NCBI GenBank assembly: GCA_015056415.1
Contig: SVGJ01000008.1
Location: 1-64,000, forward strand
Source: Clostridiales bacterium
GTDB taxonomy: Bacteria; Bacillota; Clostridia; Christensenellales; Aristaeellaceae
Length of the DNA stretch: 64,000 nucleotides
Direction: 5' to 3'
The stretch's first letter is position 1; each line of letters opens with the position of its first letter. The notes below the pieces were generated by a model that had not been told where the DNA came from, made no database searches, and saw nothing but the letters and a program-made list of their open reading frames with translations. The position numbers and the translations under genes were made by a program. Below are positions 56,451 through 64,000 of the stretch, in pieces.

Positions 56451-56477
56451 AGAAAAAACAGAGGCTAAATAGCCCCT
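56451..56477 (-). terminator. spoIVB terminator
   Basis: Minus strand AGGGGCTA / TAGCCTCT (one G-U pair) then GTTTTTT, right at the end of spoIVB. Confidence 0.75.
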
Positions 56478-56479
56478 GC

Positions 56480-57736
56480 TTACACTTGTCCCGCCTCCTG
56501 AATCATCCAATCAATGTACAATCCATACCCTTGCTGGGGATCCCCCACAAATACGTGCGTCACGGCCCCGATGAGCCGCCCGTCCTGGATGATCGGGCTG
56601 CCGCTCATGCCCTGCACGATGCCGCCGGTGGCCGCCAGAAGGCGCTCATCGGTCACTTTGATGACCATGCTCTTGGGAGCAGGCGCGCTTTGCTGGTTCA
56701 CCCGGGTGATCTCGATGGTGAATTCCTGCACACCCGTGCCGTCTACCGTGGAGAGGATCGTCGCCGGGCCCTCGTGTACGCCGGAGCGCAGGCCGATGGG
56801 CAGGCCTTCGGGATACAGGGCGCAGGCGGGGGCCTGCGTCATCCGGCCGTAGATGCCCAGCGTGTTGTTCTTTTGAATGTCCCCCAGCGTTTGGGGATCC
56901 ATCAGAAAGCTGCCCTTCAATTCCCCCGGGGCGCCCTTCTGGCCGCGCTGCACCGCCACCACGTCCGCCCGGAGGATCTGGCCCTGGCTCACCGTGAGCA
57001 CCTGCCCGGTATCGCCATCGGTGATGGCGTGGCCCAGCGCGGCGTAGCTGCTGGTTTCCGGGTCATAGAAGCTCAGGGTGCCCACGCCGGCGGTGCTGTC
57101 CCGCACCCAGGCGCCGATGCGTACGGTGCCAGTGGTGCTGTCCATTTGGGGCGTCATGGTGGTGGTGAAAACAGCGCCTTCCCGGGCATACTCCACAGGC
57201 AGGGGCTTTTCACCCAGCTGGGCGATCAGCTCCGTCAGCTGCTGGGCGCTGATGATCCTCACGCCGTTCACGCTGCGCAGTACGTCGCCGGGCCGGATGC
57301 CGCACAGCGAGGCAGGACTGGCGCCCTCGGTCAGGTCGCTGGTGCCTACCACCAGCACGCCATCGGTACGCATGGCCACGCCGATGGCCGCGCCGCCGGG
57401 GATCAGCCGTTTTTCCGGGCTGACCTGAACCTCCACCCTCTTCAGCGGCAGAACGCCCATCAGGCTCAGCATCAGTTCGCTGGTTCCGGCGGTCTCGCTG
57501 ACCAGCTCCACCTGCCCCAGGGTCTCATCCTGTGTGGCGGAAACCGCCGTTTCGCCCTTGTGTGCCACCAGCCGCAGCTGCGGGCCAAGGTTCAGCGTCT
57601 GCACCTGTCCCTGGGTGAGGGCAAGGGTATCGGGCAGGGTGCGCAGCGTCTTCTGCAGAGGCGAAAAATACCCCAGCGCAAGAAACATCGCCAGCACCAC
57701 GCCAGTGGCACGCTTTAATCGTGAAGCTCTTTTCAT
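56480..57736 (-). CDS. spoIVB: SpoIVB serine peptidase (S55)
   Basis: The product is 418 residues: N-terminal membrane anchor (VVLAMFLALGYFSPL), PDZ domain (about 130-200, with SLCGIRPGDVLRSVNGVRI), then the S55 peptidase. The catalytic His236 (LGHAITD), Asp363 (VTDERLL) and Ser378 (GMSGSP) coincide with the residue numbers of Bacillus subtilis SpoIVB. It is secreted from the forespore into the intermembrane space, where it cleaves SpoIVFA to start pro-sigma-K processing. The start at 57736 has GAGGG seven bases upstream. It has its own terminator. Its 3' end is the apparent target of the accessory insertions downstream. Confidence 0.95.
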   Translation of the reverse strand: MKRASRLKRATGVVLAMFLALGYFSPLQKTLRTLPDTLALTQGQVQTLNLGPQLRLVAHKGETAVSATQDETLGQVELVSETAGTSELMLSLMGVLPLKRVEVQVSPEKRLIPGGAAIGVAMRTDGVLVVGTSDLTEGASPASLCGIRPGDVLRSVNGVRIISAQQLTELIAQLGEKPLPVEYAREGAVFTTTMTPQMDSTTGTVRIGAWVRDSTAGVGTLSFYDPETSSYAALGHAITDGDTGQVLTVSQGQILRADVVAVQRGQKGAPGELKGSFLMDPQTLGDIQKNNTLGIYGRMTQAPACALYPEGLPIGLRSGVHEGPATILSTVDGTGVQEFTIEITRVNQQSAPAPKSMVIKVTDERLLAATGGIVQGMSGSPIIQDGRLIGAVTHVFVGDPQQGYGLYIDWMIQEAGQV

Positions 57737-57799
57737 GGACAGCCCTCGCTTTCTTTCTCCAGCAGTTTGCCGGGGAAAAACGGGGGCCATACTGGAAGA

Positions 57800-57836
57800 T
57801 AAAAAGCGCCGCACCGGATTTCTCCAGCACGGCGTC
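57800..57836 (-). terminator. Terminator of the BTAD regulator gene
   Basis: Minus strand CGCCGTGCTGGA / TCCGGTGCGGCG (with G-U pairs) then CTTTTT, between the regulator and spoIVB. Confidence 0.6.
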
Positions 57837-57842
57837 GTTGGA

Positions 57843-59048
57843 TCATTCTGTTTTTCTCGCAGACGCGCCCACACGCCTGTCGGCATTGAGCAGCGCAAAC
57901 CGACAGGAAAGACGGCAGTCGGAATTAGGAAAACGCTGATAGAACCCCCGCTTGATGCGCTCCATGATCATCTGACCCTGGGCCTCGCTGGCCATGGGCA
58001 GCAGCATGGCGATCTGGTTCACATTCTGGCGGGTCACGGTATCGCCGCGGCGCAGGTTGGAGCGCATCACGTCGATCAGGCCCGTCATGGTACGGTCCAG
58101 CTGCAGGGGCTGATCCTCCATACCGGATACCATCACCACACCCAGCAGGATATCCGCGCCCAGGCGCTCCAGGCAGCGCTTCTGCAGGTGATACATTTCG
58201 CGGAAAATATGACTGTCGCACACCAGCGCGCCGGCGGTGTCCACATCGCTGACAAGGCCGTTGTAAAGCTCGTCCAGCGTATCGTTGATGGTCTGCTCGC
58301 TGCGCATGAGCTGGGCGTAATACTCGCGCACGTTGGCGTCGTAGCTTTCACGGTTCAAGCCGCTGGTCAGGTTGCTGGCGTGCTGATACTGGCGCAGCGC
58401 CTCCTGATCGCGCCGGGCGGTCATCAGCGCCTCGGTCAGGCGCAGGTGAAGGCCATCGTTGAAGGGCTGTGCATCCAGCGCGGTGCGGCACACGCTGATC
58501 ATCTCCTGCGCGTCGCCCTCCTGCTCCAGCAATCGCAGATAGTCCTCCACCAGGGTCAGATAGGTCAGGCGGACTTTGTCTGCCTTGGGTTTTGCCCATG
58601 CGGGGCATTCCTGATCCTGCAGAAGCTCGCCGACAAACAGCTGCAGCACGCTCCGGTACAGGTGACGCGCCTCGCCGGTAAGCTCCTCCGTGTTCTCCAG
58701 CTGCGCGGCAAGCCGATCAAATTCCTCCAGATCTACGCTGACGCCGGGCCGGCTCTCCCAGCGGTAACCACCGCGGGCAGTAATCAGGCAGCCCGTCAGG
58801 GTGGGATGGATCTGCGTAAGGATCGTGCGCAGGCGGCTGATCAGCGTTTTCAGCGCGCCCTCGGGACTGGCGGAGGACTCGTTGGGCCACATGATCTCCA
58901 TCAGCCGGCGTGCCGGAACGCTCTCGCCCGGGTGCAGCATCAGGTACTGCAAAAGCAAGATGCCCTTGGGAGACTTGCCCAGCATACCGTCTGCCGAGCG
59001 TCCGTCCACATCCACATGGAAACCGCCGAGCATTTTAATGTGGATCAT
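57843..59048 (-). CDS. BTAD/SARP-type transcriptional regulator with degenerate GGDEF-like C-terminus
   Basis: The product is 401 residues. The N-terminal winged helix (about 1-95) has IKMLGGFHVDVDGRSADGML, LLLQYLMLHPGESVPARRLM and LITARGGYRWES. A BTAD helical domain follows (about 100-245) with EEFDRLAAQLENTEEL and LHLRLTEALMTARRDQEALR. The last 130 residues resemble a diguanylate cyclase fold (LGVVMVSGMEDQPLQLDRTM, then LRRGDTVTRQNVNQIAMLLP). The signature GG[DE]EF loop is replaced by QNVNQ, so it should not make cyclic di-GMP. The start at 59048 has GGAGGG eight bases upstream. It is an activator candidate; targets are unknown. Confidence 0.8.
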   Translation of the reverse strand: MIHIKMLGGFHVDVDGRSADGMLGKSPKGILLLQYLMLHPGESVPARRLMEIMWPNESSASPEGALKTLISRLRTILTQIHPTLTGCLITARGGYRWESRPGVSVDLEEFDRLAAQLENTEELTGEARHLYRSVLQLFVGELLQDQECPAWAKPKADKVRLTYLTLVEDYLRLLEQEGDAQEMISVCRTALDAQPFNDGLHLRLTEALMTARRDQEALRQYQHASNLTSGLNRESYDANVREYYAQLMRSEQTINDTLDELYNGLVSDVDTAGALVCDSHIFREMYHLQKRCLERLGADILLGVVMVSGMEDQPLQLDRTMTGLIDVMRSNLRRGDTVTRQNVNQIAMLLPMASEAQGQMIMERIKRGFYQRFPNSDCRLSCRFALLNADRRVGASARKTE

Positions 59049-59129
59049 GCTATTTCCCTCCGCCGTGTAACAAGTTACATCAAGTATACCATATATGGCA
59101 TGAAAATGAAACCTGTTCTTTGCATCTCT

Positions 59130-59170
59130 TCCAAAAAGAAATCCGCTGCCTGGCGGGGGCAAGCAGCGGT
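59130..59170 (-). terminator. Terminator of the LRR/NAGPA/Lgt-like operon
   Basis: Minus strand CCGCTGC / GCAGCGG stem then ATTTCTTTTT. Confidence 0.6.
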
Positions 59171-59186
59171 GTGAAATAACAGATGC

Positions 59187-60071
59187 TTATGTCTTGAGCT
59201 TCCTGAAGAACCGCGTCTCCATAATAGCCATGGCAACAAGGCCCAGCAGCATGGCGGAGTAGATGGCCAGGATGGGCCATTCCGTCTTGTCCAGGGCGAA
59301 CTCCACGCCCACGAACAGCCCGGCGCAGACCACGCAGATCACGATGGGCATCCAGCGCGTCCTGCAGGGGTGCATCCAGCGCATATACAGCAGCATGATC
59401 GCCGCCATGGTGATCATGCTCAGCAGCTGCTCCACGCGGACGAACAGCCAGCTGATGCTGTCGCTGTGCAGGCTTTCGCAGATGATCTGCGGCAGGCACA
59501 GATAGAACACCGTGCGCACAAAGCGCCTTGTCTTGAAGCAGCGCAGCGAAAGCGCCATCACCACCAGCGCGCACAGGCCCTCCAGCATGAAAACGGCCAG
59601 GTAGTGCTCATCCCACTCGTTGACCACCGTCAGGGGGAAGAAGCACAGCGCGGGCTCCTCCATATACTCGCCCAGGCCGATCATATCGCCGCGCAGGAAA
59701 TAACCGCTGAAGCGGGCCAGCGCCACCATCAGCGCGCCGGCGGGAGCAAAGGCGTCCAGGGCAGCGGAGGGCTTTACACGAAGCACCCTGGCCGCCAGGA
59801 AGGCGCCCAGCGCCACGCCGATGGCGCCGCCAAAGAAGCACCACTCCGCCGGGTCGGGATTCACCAGCGACTGCAGCCAGCCGTTAGCGATCATGAAATC
59901 GATCTGCGTCAGGTAATACACCAGCTTGGCAAACACCGTGCCCAGCGCCGCGCCCAGCGCCAGCGTCAGCAGGGCCAGGGCCACGCTGTGTTTGAGCTTC
60001 CGGGCCAGCACGGCATACAGCGCCGTGCACACCAGCGCGCTGAGCAGCATCCAGAGATAATAGCTGTTCAT
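59187..60071 (-). CDS. Lgt-like membrane protein lacking key residues
   Basis: The 294-residue, seven- to eight-helix protein has the prolipoprotein diacylglyceryl transferase layout: EWCFFGGAIGVALGAFLAAR matches the HGG loop region and ALARFSGYFLRGD the GRxGNF region. The essential His of HGG is Phe here, and the Asn of GRxGNF is also missing. So it is unlikely to transfer diacylglycerol and is a divergent paralogue. The start has GGAGGAG upstream and lies three bases after the glycosidase stop. It is third in an operon with two exported proteins. Function unknown; lipid or cell-envelope handling is a guess. Confidence 0.65.
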   Translation of the reverse strand: MNSYYLWMLLSALVCTALYAVLARKLKHSVALALLTLALGAALGTVFAKLVYYLTQIDFMIANGWLQSLVNPDPAEWCFFGGAIGVALGAFLAARVLRVKPSAALDAFAPAGALMVALARFSGYFLRGDMIGLGEYMEEPALCFFPLTVVNEWDEHYLAVFMLEGLCALVVMALSLRCFKTRRFVRTVFYLCLPQIICESLHSDSISWLFVRVEQLLSMITMAAIMLLYMRWMHPCRTRWMPIVICVVCAGLFVGVEFALDKTEWPILAIYSAMLLGLVAMAIMETRFFRKLKT

Positions 60072-60074
60072 CGC

Positions 60075-60962
60075 TTACTCCTCCGGCTGATAGGCGCTGG
60101 CAAAGTAAACGATGTCCGTTACCTCGCGGGCGCTGCGGGTTGGCTTGTTGATCAGCGCGCCCATGAAGACCATCTGAGAGGACTCGCCGCCGTCCAGCAG
60201 GTAGGCGACCTCCACGTTATCGCACAGCTCGTAGACCAGCTCCACCATCTCCTGCGCGGTGCAGCCCACCATGCGCACACAGATGGCCATGTACTCCAGC
60301 GGGCCGGTCTGCACGATGCACATACGCTGGCAGCGGCTTTCGGGGGCGCTCATAACGGGGCTGCTGGATTCCACCAGCACCGTCTGATTATCCACGATCA
60401 GCGCGGGGCCGAAGGAGAAGGCATTGATGACCTTCTTGCCGTTGATGGTGGTCTTGTCGATCTCGGCGGGATTGTCCGCCGCCAGCAGGACGTGGAAATC
60501 GCCGGCCTCGTCGATGAGCAGGATATCCTGGTTGGGGCCCACCTTGTCGCGGTAGACCACACCCTGGCGCAGCACATAGCTTTCGGAGCGGGCGCCGTAG
60601 AAATCGCCGTTGATGGCCAGCACGGCGTTGGTGCGCTTGGCCATGACCTGCGCCTTGGCGCGGTTGCCGCGGTCAAAGCCGTTCACGGCCGCGGTGCGCA
60701 GCTGGGTAGCATTGGCGATCTTGATCCTGGCGTAGTAGTAAATGCAGTTGAAGTGGGTATCGCCATTCTCCACCTTGTTCCATTCCACGCGGATGGAAGG
60801 ATCCTCGTAGACCATCACATCGCTCTTATACTCACCCTGAAAGGGCAGACCGGCGGAGGTATCGATGGGCAGTTCCAGCACCTCGGCCAGGGAGACAGCA
60901 GGCAGCAGGCACAGCGCCATAGCGCAGGCCAGCAGGCAGGTCAGCAGTTTCATCTTGCGCAT
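60075..60962 (-). CDS. Secreted phosphodiester glycosidase domain (NAGPA) protein
   Basis: The product is 295 residues with a signal peptide (LLTCLLACAMALCLLPAVSLA). The NAGPA domain (PF09992 type) shows AVLAINGDFYGARSESYVLR and the C-terminal YLLDGGESSQMVF, the two conserved blocks with the catalytic acidic residues. Relatives split sugar-phosphodiesters, for example in envelope polymers or mannose-phosphate glycans. It is exported, with a ribosome site GGAAGGAA. It is the middle gene of a three-gene operon (LRR protein, this, Lgt-like protein), which suggests work on the cell envelope (inference). Confidence 0.85.
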   Translation of the reverse strand: MRKMKLLTCLLACAMALCLLPAVSLAEVLELPIDTSAGLPFQGEYKSDVMVYEDPSIRVEWNKVENGDTHFNCIYYYARIKIANATQLRTAAVNGFDRGNRAKAQVMAKRTNAVLAINGDFYGARSESYVLRQGVVYRDKVGPNQDILLIDEAGDFHVLLAADNPAEIDKTTINGKKVINAFSFGPALIVDNQTVLVESSSPVMSAPESRCQRMCIVQTGPLEYMAICVRMVGCTAQEMVELVYELCDNVEVAYLLDGGESSQMVFMGALINKPTRSAREVTDIVYFASAYQPEE

Positions 60963-60995
60963 AAATCAGAGTTCCTTCCCTTTATCTCTTGGTGA

Positions 60996-61919
60996 TCATT
61001 TCCGCCAGTCTTCCGGAATGGGGTCATCCCAGCCGATGTATTCACCGCCATTGAAAATATAGAAGATCGTATCATACCGGGGATGGTGACGCCAGCTGGT
61101 ACCGGGGAACTGAACCAGCTCGCCGCCGCGTTTTTCCATCTGGTTGCCGGTAGCGCCGTAGCTGTAGGTCACGATCTCGCAGTCCGGCTGATGCTCCCGC
61201 AGCCTGTCGACCTCCTCCTGCTTAAGATCCGGGTTCTGCATGAGCCACACCCGCTCCAGGTCGGGCAGGTCGTACAGGGGCGAAAGGTCGGTGATCCTGT
61301 TGTAGGCCAGGTTCACATCCTTGAGCCTGGTCATGCCGGCCAGGGGGGAGATATCCGTGATATTGTTGAGGAACAGCTCCAGGTATTCCACATCCGTCTG
61401 GGTCTCCAGGGCGGAAATATCCTTAAGGCCCGTGTCCGCCAGGATCAGTACCTTCAGCTTGGGGCAATCCCGCAGGAAGGAGATGTCCTGTACCAGGCAG
61501 TGGCCTATATCCAACGCCAGCAGGTTGGGGCAGAAGGTGAAATTCACCGTGTGGCCCTTGGTCAGCAGCGGCTGCTTGCCCAGCGTGGAAAAGGAAGTCG
61601 CGTCCGTACGGAGCCGGTGGGCGGAATTCAGATGGATGTCCCAGCCAAAGAACACCCCGGGGTACCTTTCGTGCAGGTCGATCTTTTCCTGCCGGTTCAG
61701 GTTGGCGTCCCACATATAGACGCTCTTCACCTCCGGCAGCTGATCCAGCCCGGCGCACAACTCACTCAGCCTGACCTTCTTCACGCCGCTGAGATCGACC
61801 TCCTGCGCGTCCGCCGGAACAGACACGCCGCAAACATCGACCGTCGCCTCCTCCGCCAGTGCCAGGCCGGCCACCAGCAGCATCAGGGCCAGGAAAAGGC
61901 CCACAAACCCTTTGCGCAC
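60996..61919 (-). CDS. Secreted leucine-rich repeat protein
   Basis: The 307-residue protein has a signal peptide (FVGLFLALMLLVAGLALAEE). At least four leucine-rich repeats of the bacterial 22-residue kind follow (LKVLILADTGLKDISALETQ, VEYLELFLNNITDISPLAGM, LKDVNLAYNRITDLSPLYDL). The C-terminal part ends GWDDPIPEDWRK. The start is GTG at 61919 with GGGGAGG eight bases upstream; the open frame further upstream has no ribosome site. LRR proteins bind proteins; the partner is unknown. It is first in the operon with the NAGPA and Lgt-like genes. Confidence 0.82.
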   Translation of the reverse strand: MRKGFVGLFLALMLLVAGLALAEEATVDVCGVSVPADAQEVDLSGVKKVRLSELCAGLDQLPEVKSVYMWDANLNRQEKIDLHERYPGVFFGWDIHLNSAHRLRTDATSFSTLGKQPLLTKGHTVNFTFCPNLLALDIGHCLVQDISFLRDCPKLKVLILADTGLKDISALETQTDVEYLELFLNNITDISPLAGMTRLKDVNLAYNRITDLSPLYDLPDLERVWLMQNPDLKQEEVDRLREHQPDCEIVTYSYGATGNQMEKRGGELVQFPGTSWRHHPRYDTIFYIFNGGEYIGWDDPIPEDWRK

Positions 61920-61952
61920 GGGACAAACCTCCCCATTTTCTGTAGCATACAG

Positions 61953-61981
61953 ATTATACCGCAGAATCCCGCAAAACACAA
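61953..61981 (-). promoter_or_regulatory. Promoter of the LRR operon
   Basis: Minus strand: TTGTGT (61976-61981), 17-bp spacer, perfect TATAAT (61953-61958), about 34 bases upstream of the GTG start. Confidence 0.65.
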
Positions 61982-62112
61982 GGTGGATTTGCTTTCAGCC
62001 TTCCAGGATCCCATGCAATGTTTTTTTCTGTGATCTGTTACAGGTAAGGGTTTCTTTTTCCGGCAATCGGTACTATAATAGAAAGGTATTTCTTCTCCCG
62101 AAAGGAGCGCCA

Positions 62113-62922
62113 ATGATGAAGAACCTGCTGCGGAGCCTCGCCTTCGCGCTGATCATTTGCCTGATGGCCCCCACGGCGCTGGCCGCCAAGAGCAAGGCCA
62201 CCCCCACCCCCGCCCCGGTGGCGGTCACCCACACCGTGCAGCAGCCCCCGGAGGAGATCCGCCAGGTGCTGGATCTCGCCTACAGCGAGTGGGAGGCCCT
62301 GGCCGGCAAGACCCTTAAAAACGTGAATAAATACACCGAGTGGCGCGGCAAAGGCATCGGCTTCGGCTGGTGCGGCGGCTACATCACCTGGTGCATGCTG
62401 CAGAACGAGATCCTCATGGAGGAGCTGCAGAAGATGGAGGAAGGGCCCGTGGAGGGCGTCGTTCATGTGAAGGAGGCCAGCGTGGGCAAGCTCCTGCGCG
62501 GCTATCAGATGATGAACCGCTCCACCAACATCCCCCAGCCCGGCTTCCTGCTGGTATACGGCTGCTCCTACAACAAAACCATCCACGTGGGCCTGGTGTA
62601 TGATGTGGAGGAGCTGGGCGGCGGCAGGTTCCGCATCACCACGCTGGAGGGCAATATGTCCAAACGGGTGAAGATGTATATCCACGATTACGATATGAAT
62701 GCCCAGGTCAACACCAAGGACAGGAAATCCACCAATCTGACCGAGATCCCCGAGAGCGAGCGCACCCTGGAGGCAAGCGACCACATGGATTATTCCATCC
62801 CCGCCTCCAAGCCCTCCGACAGCGACAGCAAGAAGTACGCCTATTATGTGAATTGCTTCCTGATGCCCTGGATCCCCGAGGATATGGCCACCACTGAAAA
62901 TACGCCGGAGGTGTCTGAATGA
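62113..62922 (+). CDS. Secreted CHAP-domain peptidoglycan hydrolase-like protein
   Basis: The product is 269 residues with a signal peptide (SLAFALIICLMAPTALA). A Thr/Pro linker is followed by a CHAP-like domain. The nucleophile Cys87 is in GIGFGWCGGYITWC and the His158 is in TIHVGLVYD, with the late TLEGN motif of CHAP enzymes. CHAP amidases or endopeptidases cut peptidoglycan cross-bridges. The ribosome site AAAGGAG precedes ATGATG. The stop overlaps the asnA start by four bases, an odd pairing of a wall enzyme with amino acid synthesis. The -10 TATAAT (62074-62079) could be its promoter; no good -35 is visible. Confidence 0.8.
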   Translation: MMKNLLRSLAFALIICLMAPTALAAKSKATPTPAPVAVTHTVQQPPEEIRQVLDLAYSEWEALAGKTLKNVNKYTEWRGKGIGFGWCGGYITWCMLQNEILMEELQKMEEGPVEGVVHVKEASVGKLLRGYQMMNRSTNIPQPGFLLVYGCSYNKTIHVGLVYDVEELGGGRFRITTLEGNMSKRVKMYIHDYDMNAQVNTKDRKSTNLTEIPESERTLEASDHMDYSIPASKPSDSDSKKYAYYVNCFLMPWIPEDMATTENTPEVSE

Positions 62923-63923
62923 AGCTGATCATTCCCAAGGATTATAACCCGGTGCTGGACCTGCGTGATACCGAGATCGCCATCAAGCTGGTCAAGGACT
63001 TCTTCGAAACCGAGCTTTCCCGCCAGCTGAACCTGACCCGTGTATCCGCCCCCATCATGGTCACCCCCGAAAGCGGCCTGAACGATAACCTCAACGGCGT
63101 GGAGCGTCCCGTTTCCTTCGATGTGCTGGAAACCGGCCAGACGGTGGAGATCGTCCACTCCCTGGCCAAGTGGAAGCGCCAGGCTCTCAAAACCTATGGC
63201 TTCAAGCCCGGCGAAGGCCTGTATACCGACATGAACGCCATCCGCCGCGATGAGGAGACCGACAACATCCACTCCATCTTCGTCGACCAGTGGGACTGGG
63301 AGCGCATCATCACCGAGGAGGAACGCAACGAGGCCTTCCTGCGCAAGATCGTGGAGAAGATCTATCTCACCCTCCGCAAGACCGAGGGCTACGTCTGCGC
63401 CCACTATCCCCACATCCGGCCGGAGCTGCCGGATCACATCACCTTCGTCACCAGCCAGGAGCTGGAGGACCGCTATCCCGACAAGACCGGCAAGGAGCGC
63501 GAGTACCTGGCCGCCAAGGAATACGGCGCGGTGTTCCTGATGTGCGTGGGCGGCGCGCTGAAGAGCGGCCAGATCCACGATGGCCGCGCCCCCGACTATG
63601 ACGACTGGTCGCTCAACGGCGACATCCTGCTCTACGACCCCATCCTGGACATCAGCCTGGAGGTCTCCTCCATGGGCATCCGCGTGAATCCGGAGGTGCT
63701 GAAAAAGCAGCTTGCCATCCGCGGCTGCGAGGATCGTGCCGGGCTGCCCTTCCAGAAGGCGCTGCTGAGCGGCGAGCTGCCCCAGACCATCGGCGGCGGC
63801 ATCGGGCAGAGCCGTATGTGCGTATATCTGCTGCGCAAGGCCCACGTGGGCGAGGTACAAGCCAGCCTCTGGCCCGATGATGTGGTGGAAGCCTGCCACA
63901 AGGCCAATATCCAGCTGCTGTAA
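62919..63923 (+). CDS. asnA: Aspartate-ammonia ligase (asparagine synthetase A)
   Basis: The 334-residue protein matches AsnA throughout: KDYNPVLDLRDTEIAIKLVK, LNLTRVSAPIMV, LNGVERPVSFDV, GEGLYTDMNAIRRDE, VDQWDWE, SSMGIRV and TIGGGIGQSRMCVYLL, the class II synthetase-like motif 3. It makes asparagine from aspartate, ammonia and ATP, going through AMP. It overlaps the CHAP gene stop by four bases. At the window edge AAAGAAAGGA (63981-63990) precedes an AT pair, so another gene probably starts right after position 63998. Confidence 0.96.
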   Translation: MKLIIPKDYNPVLDLRDTEIAIKLVKDFFETELSRQLNLTRVSAPIMVTPESGLNDNLNGVERPVSFDVLETGQTVEIVHSLAKWKRQALKTYGFKPGEGLYTDMNAIRRDEETDNIHSIFVDQWDWERIITEEERNEAFLRKIVEKIYLTLRKTEGYVCAHYPHIRPELPDHITFVTSQELEDRYPDKTGKEREYLAAKEYGAVFLMCVGGALKSGQIHDGRAPDYDDWSLNGDILLYDPILDISLEVSSMGIRVNPEVLKKQLAIRGCEDRAGLPFQKALLSGELPQTIGGGIGQSRMCVYLLRKAHVGEVQASLWPDDVVEACHKANIQLL

Positions 63924-64000
63924 CAAACGCCTCCGCACGGGTGCTTCGGAAGCCAACGGCGTCAGCCAATATCCGCAACGAAAGAAAGGACCGGCCATAT

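Overview
The window is a GC-rich chromosomal segment from an anaerobic, probably endospore-forming Firmicute (Clostridia). Evidence: a complete spoIVB whose catalytic residues fall at the Bacillus numbering, a Spo0A-type effector-domain protein, Gram-positive ribosome binding sites, several consensus sigma-A promoters with 17-bp spacers, an IPQTG sortase-type wall anchor, and many plant-polysaccharide genes. A gut or rumen bacterium, perhaps of the Christensenellales, is my guess from style only; there is no rRNA or tRNA in the window to fix it.

Layout. 1-2.3 kb: mannan-related phosphorylase (GH130) and an acetylesterase, then a Nudix hydrolase. 2.3-9.7 kb: housekeeping and accessory genes (two MATE exporters, a PPIase foldase, a lipoprotein, a Spo0A-C protein, a YozG/DUF2975 pair). 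9.7-20 kb: secreted alpha-amylase divergent from an operon ending in a secreted GH53 endo-galactanase, then a MalEFGK-like oligosaccharide ABC transporter. 20-34 kb: intracellular GH113 mannanase, a YesMN-type two-component system with a lipoprotein sugar-binding partner, a YtfQRT-YjfF-like ABC importer, and a GH51 arabinofuranosidase with an esterase. 34-40 kb: an AT-rich, foreign-looking antibiotic phosphotransferase, then a GH2 beta-galactosidase and GH29 fucosidase operon and a frameshifted small membrane gene. 40-46 kb: AEC carrier, a small membrane protein, a ChvE-MmsAB-like monosaccharide importer, and a hypothetical gene. 46-56.5 kb: an accessory block with a 2833-residue wall-anchored Cna-B/pilin-like surface protein and an AT-rich TerB_N-like gene broken by a frameshift. 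56.5-64 kb: spoIVB, a BTAD-type regulator, an LRR/phosphodiester glycosidase/Lgt-like operon, a CHAP protein and asnA.

How it works together: extracellular amylase and galactanase yield oligosaccharides, three ABC importers of different type take up oligo- and monosaccharides, and cytoplasmic GH113, GH130, GH51, GH2, GH29 and esterases finish side chains and backbones. A HK/RR/SBP trio beside the YtfQ-like importer probably senses its substrate.

The most unusual structure is the 46-56.5 kb block. Downstream of the intact spoIVB, two further copies of the spoIVB 3' end (ending in a YIDW-type tail plus stop) lie at 54912-54998 and 46055-46099, in the same orientation. They separate two unrelated cargo segments of different base composition. 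This looks like serial insertion at the 3' end of spoIVB, with no integrase gene visible.
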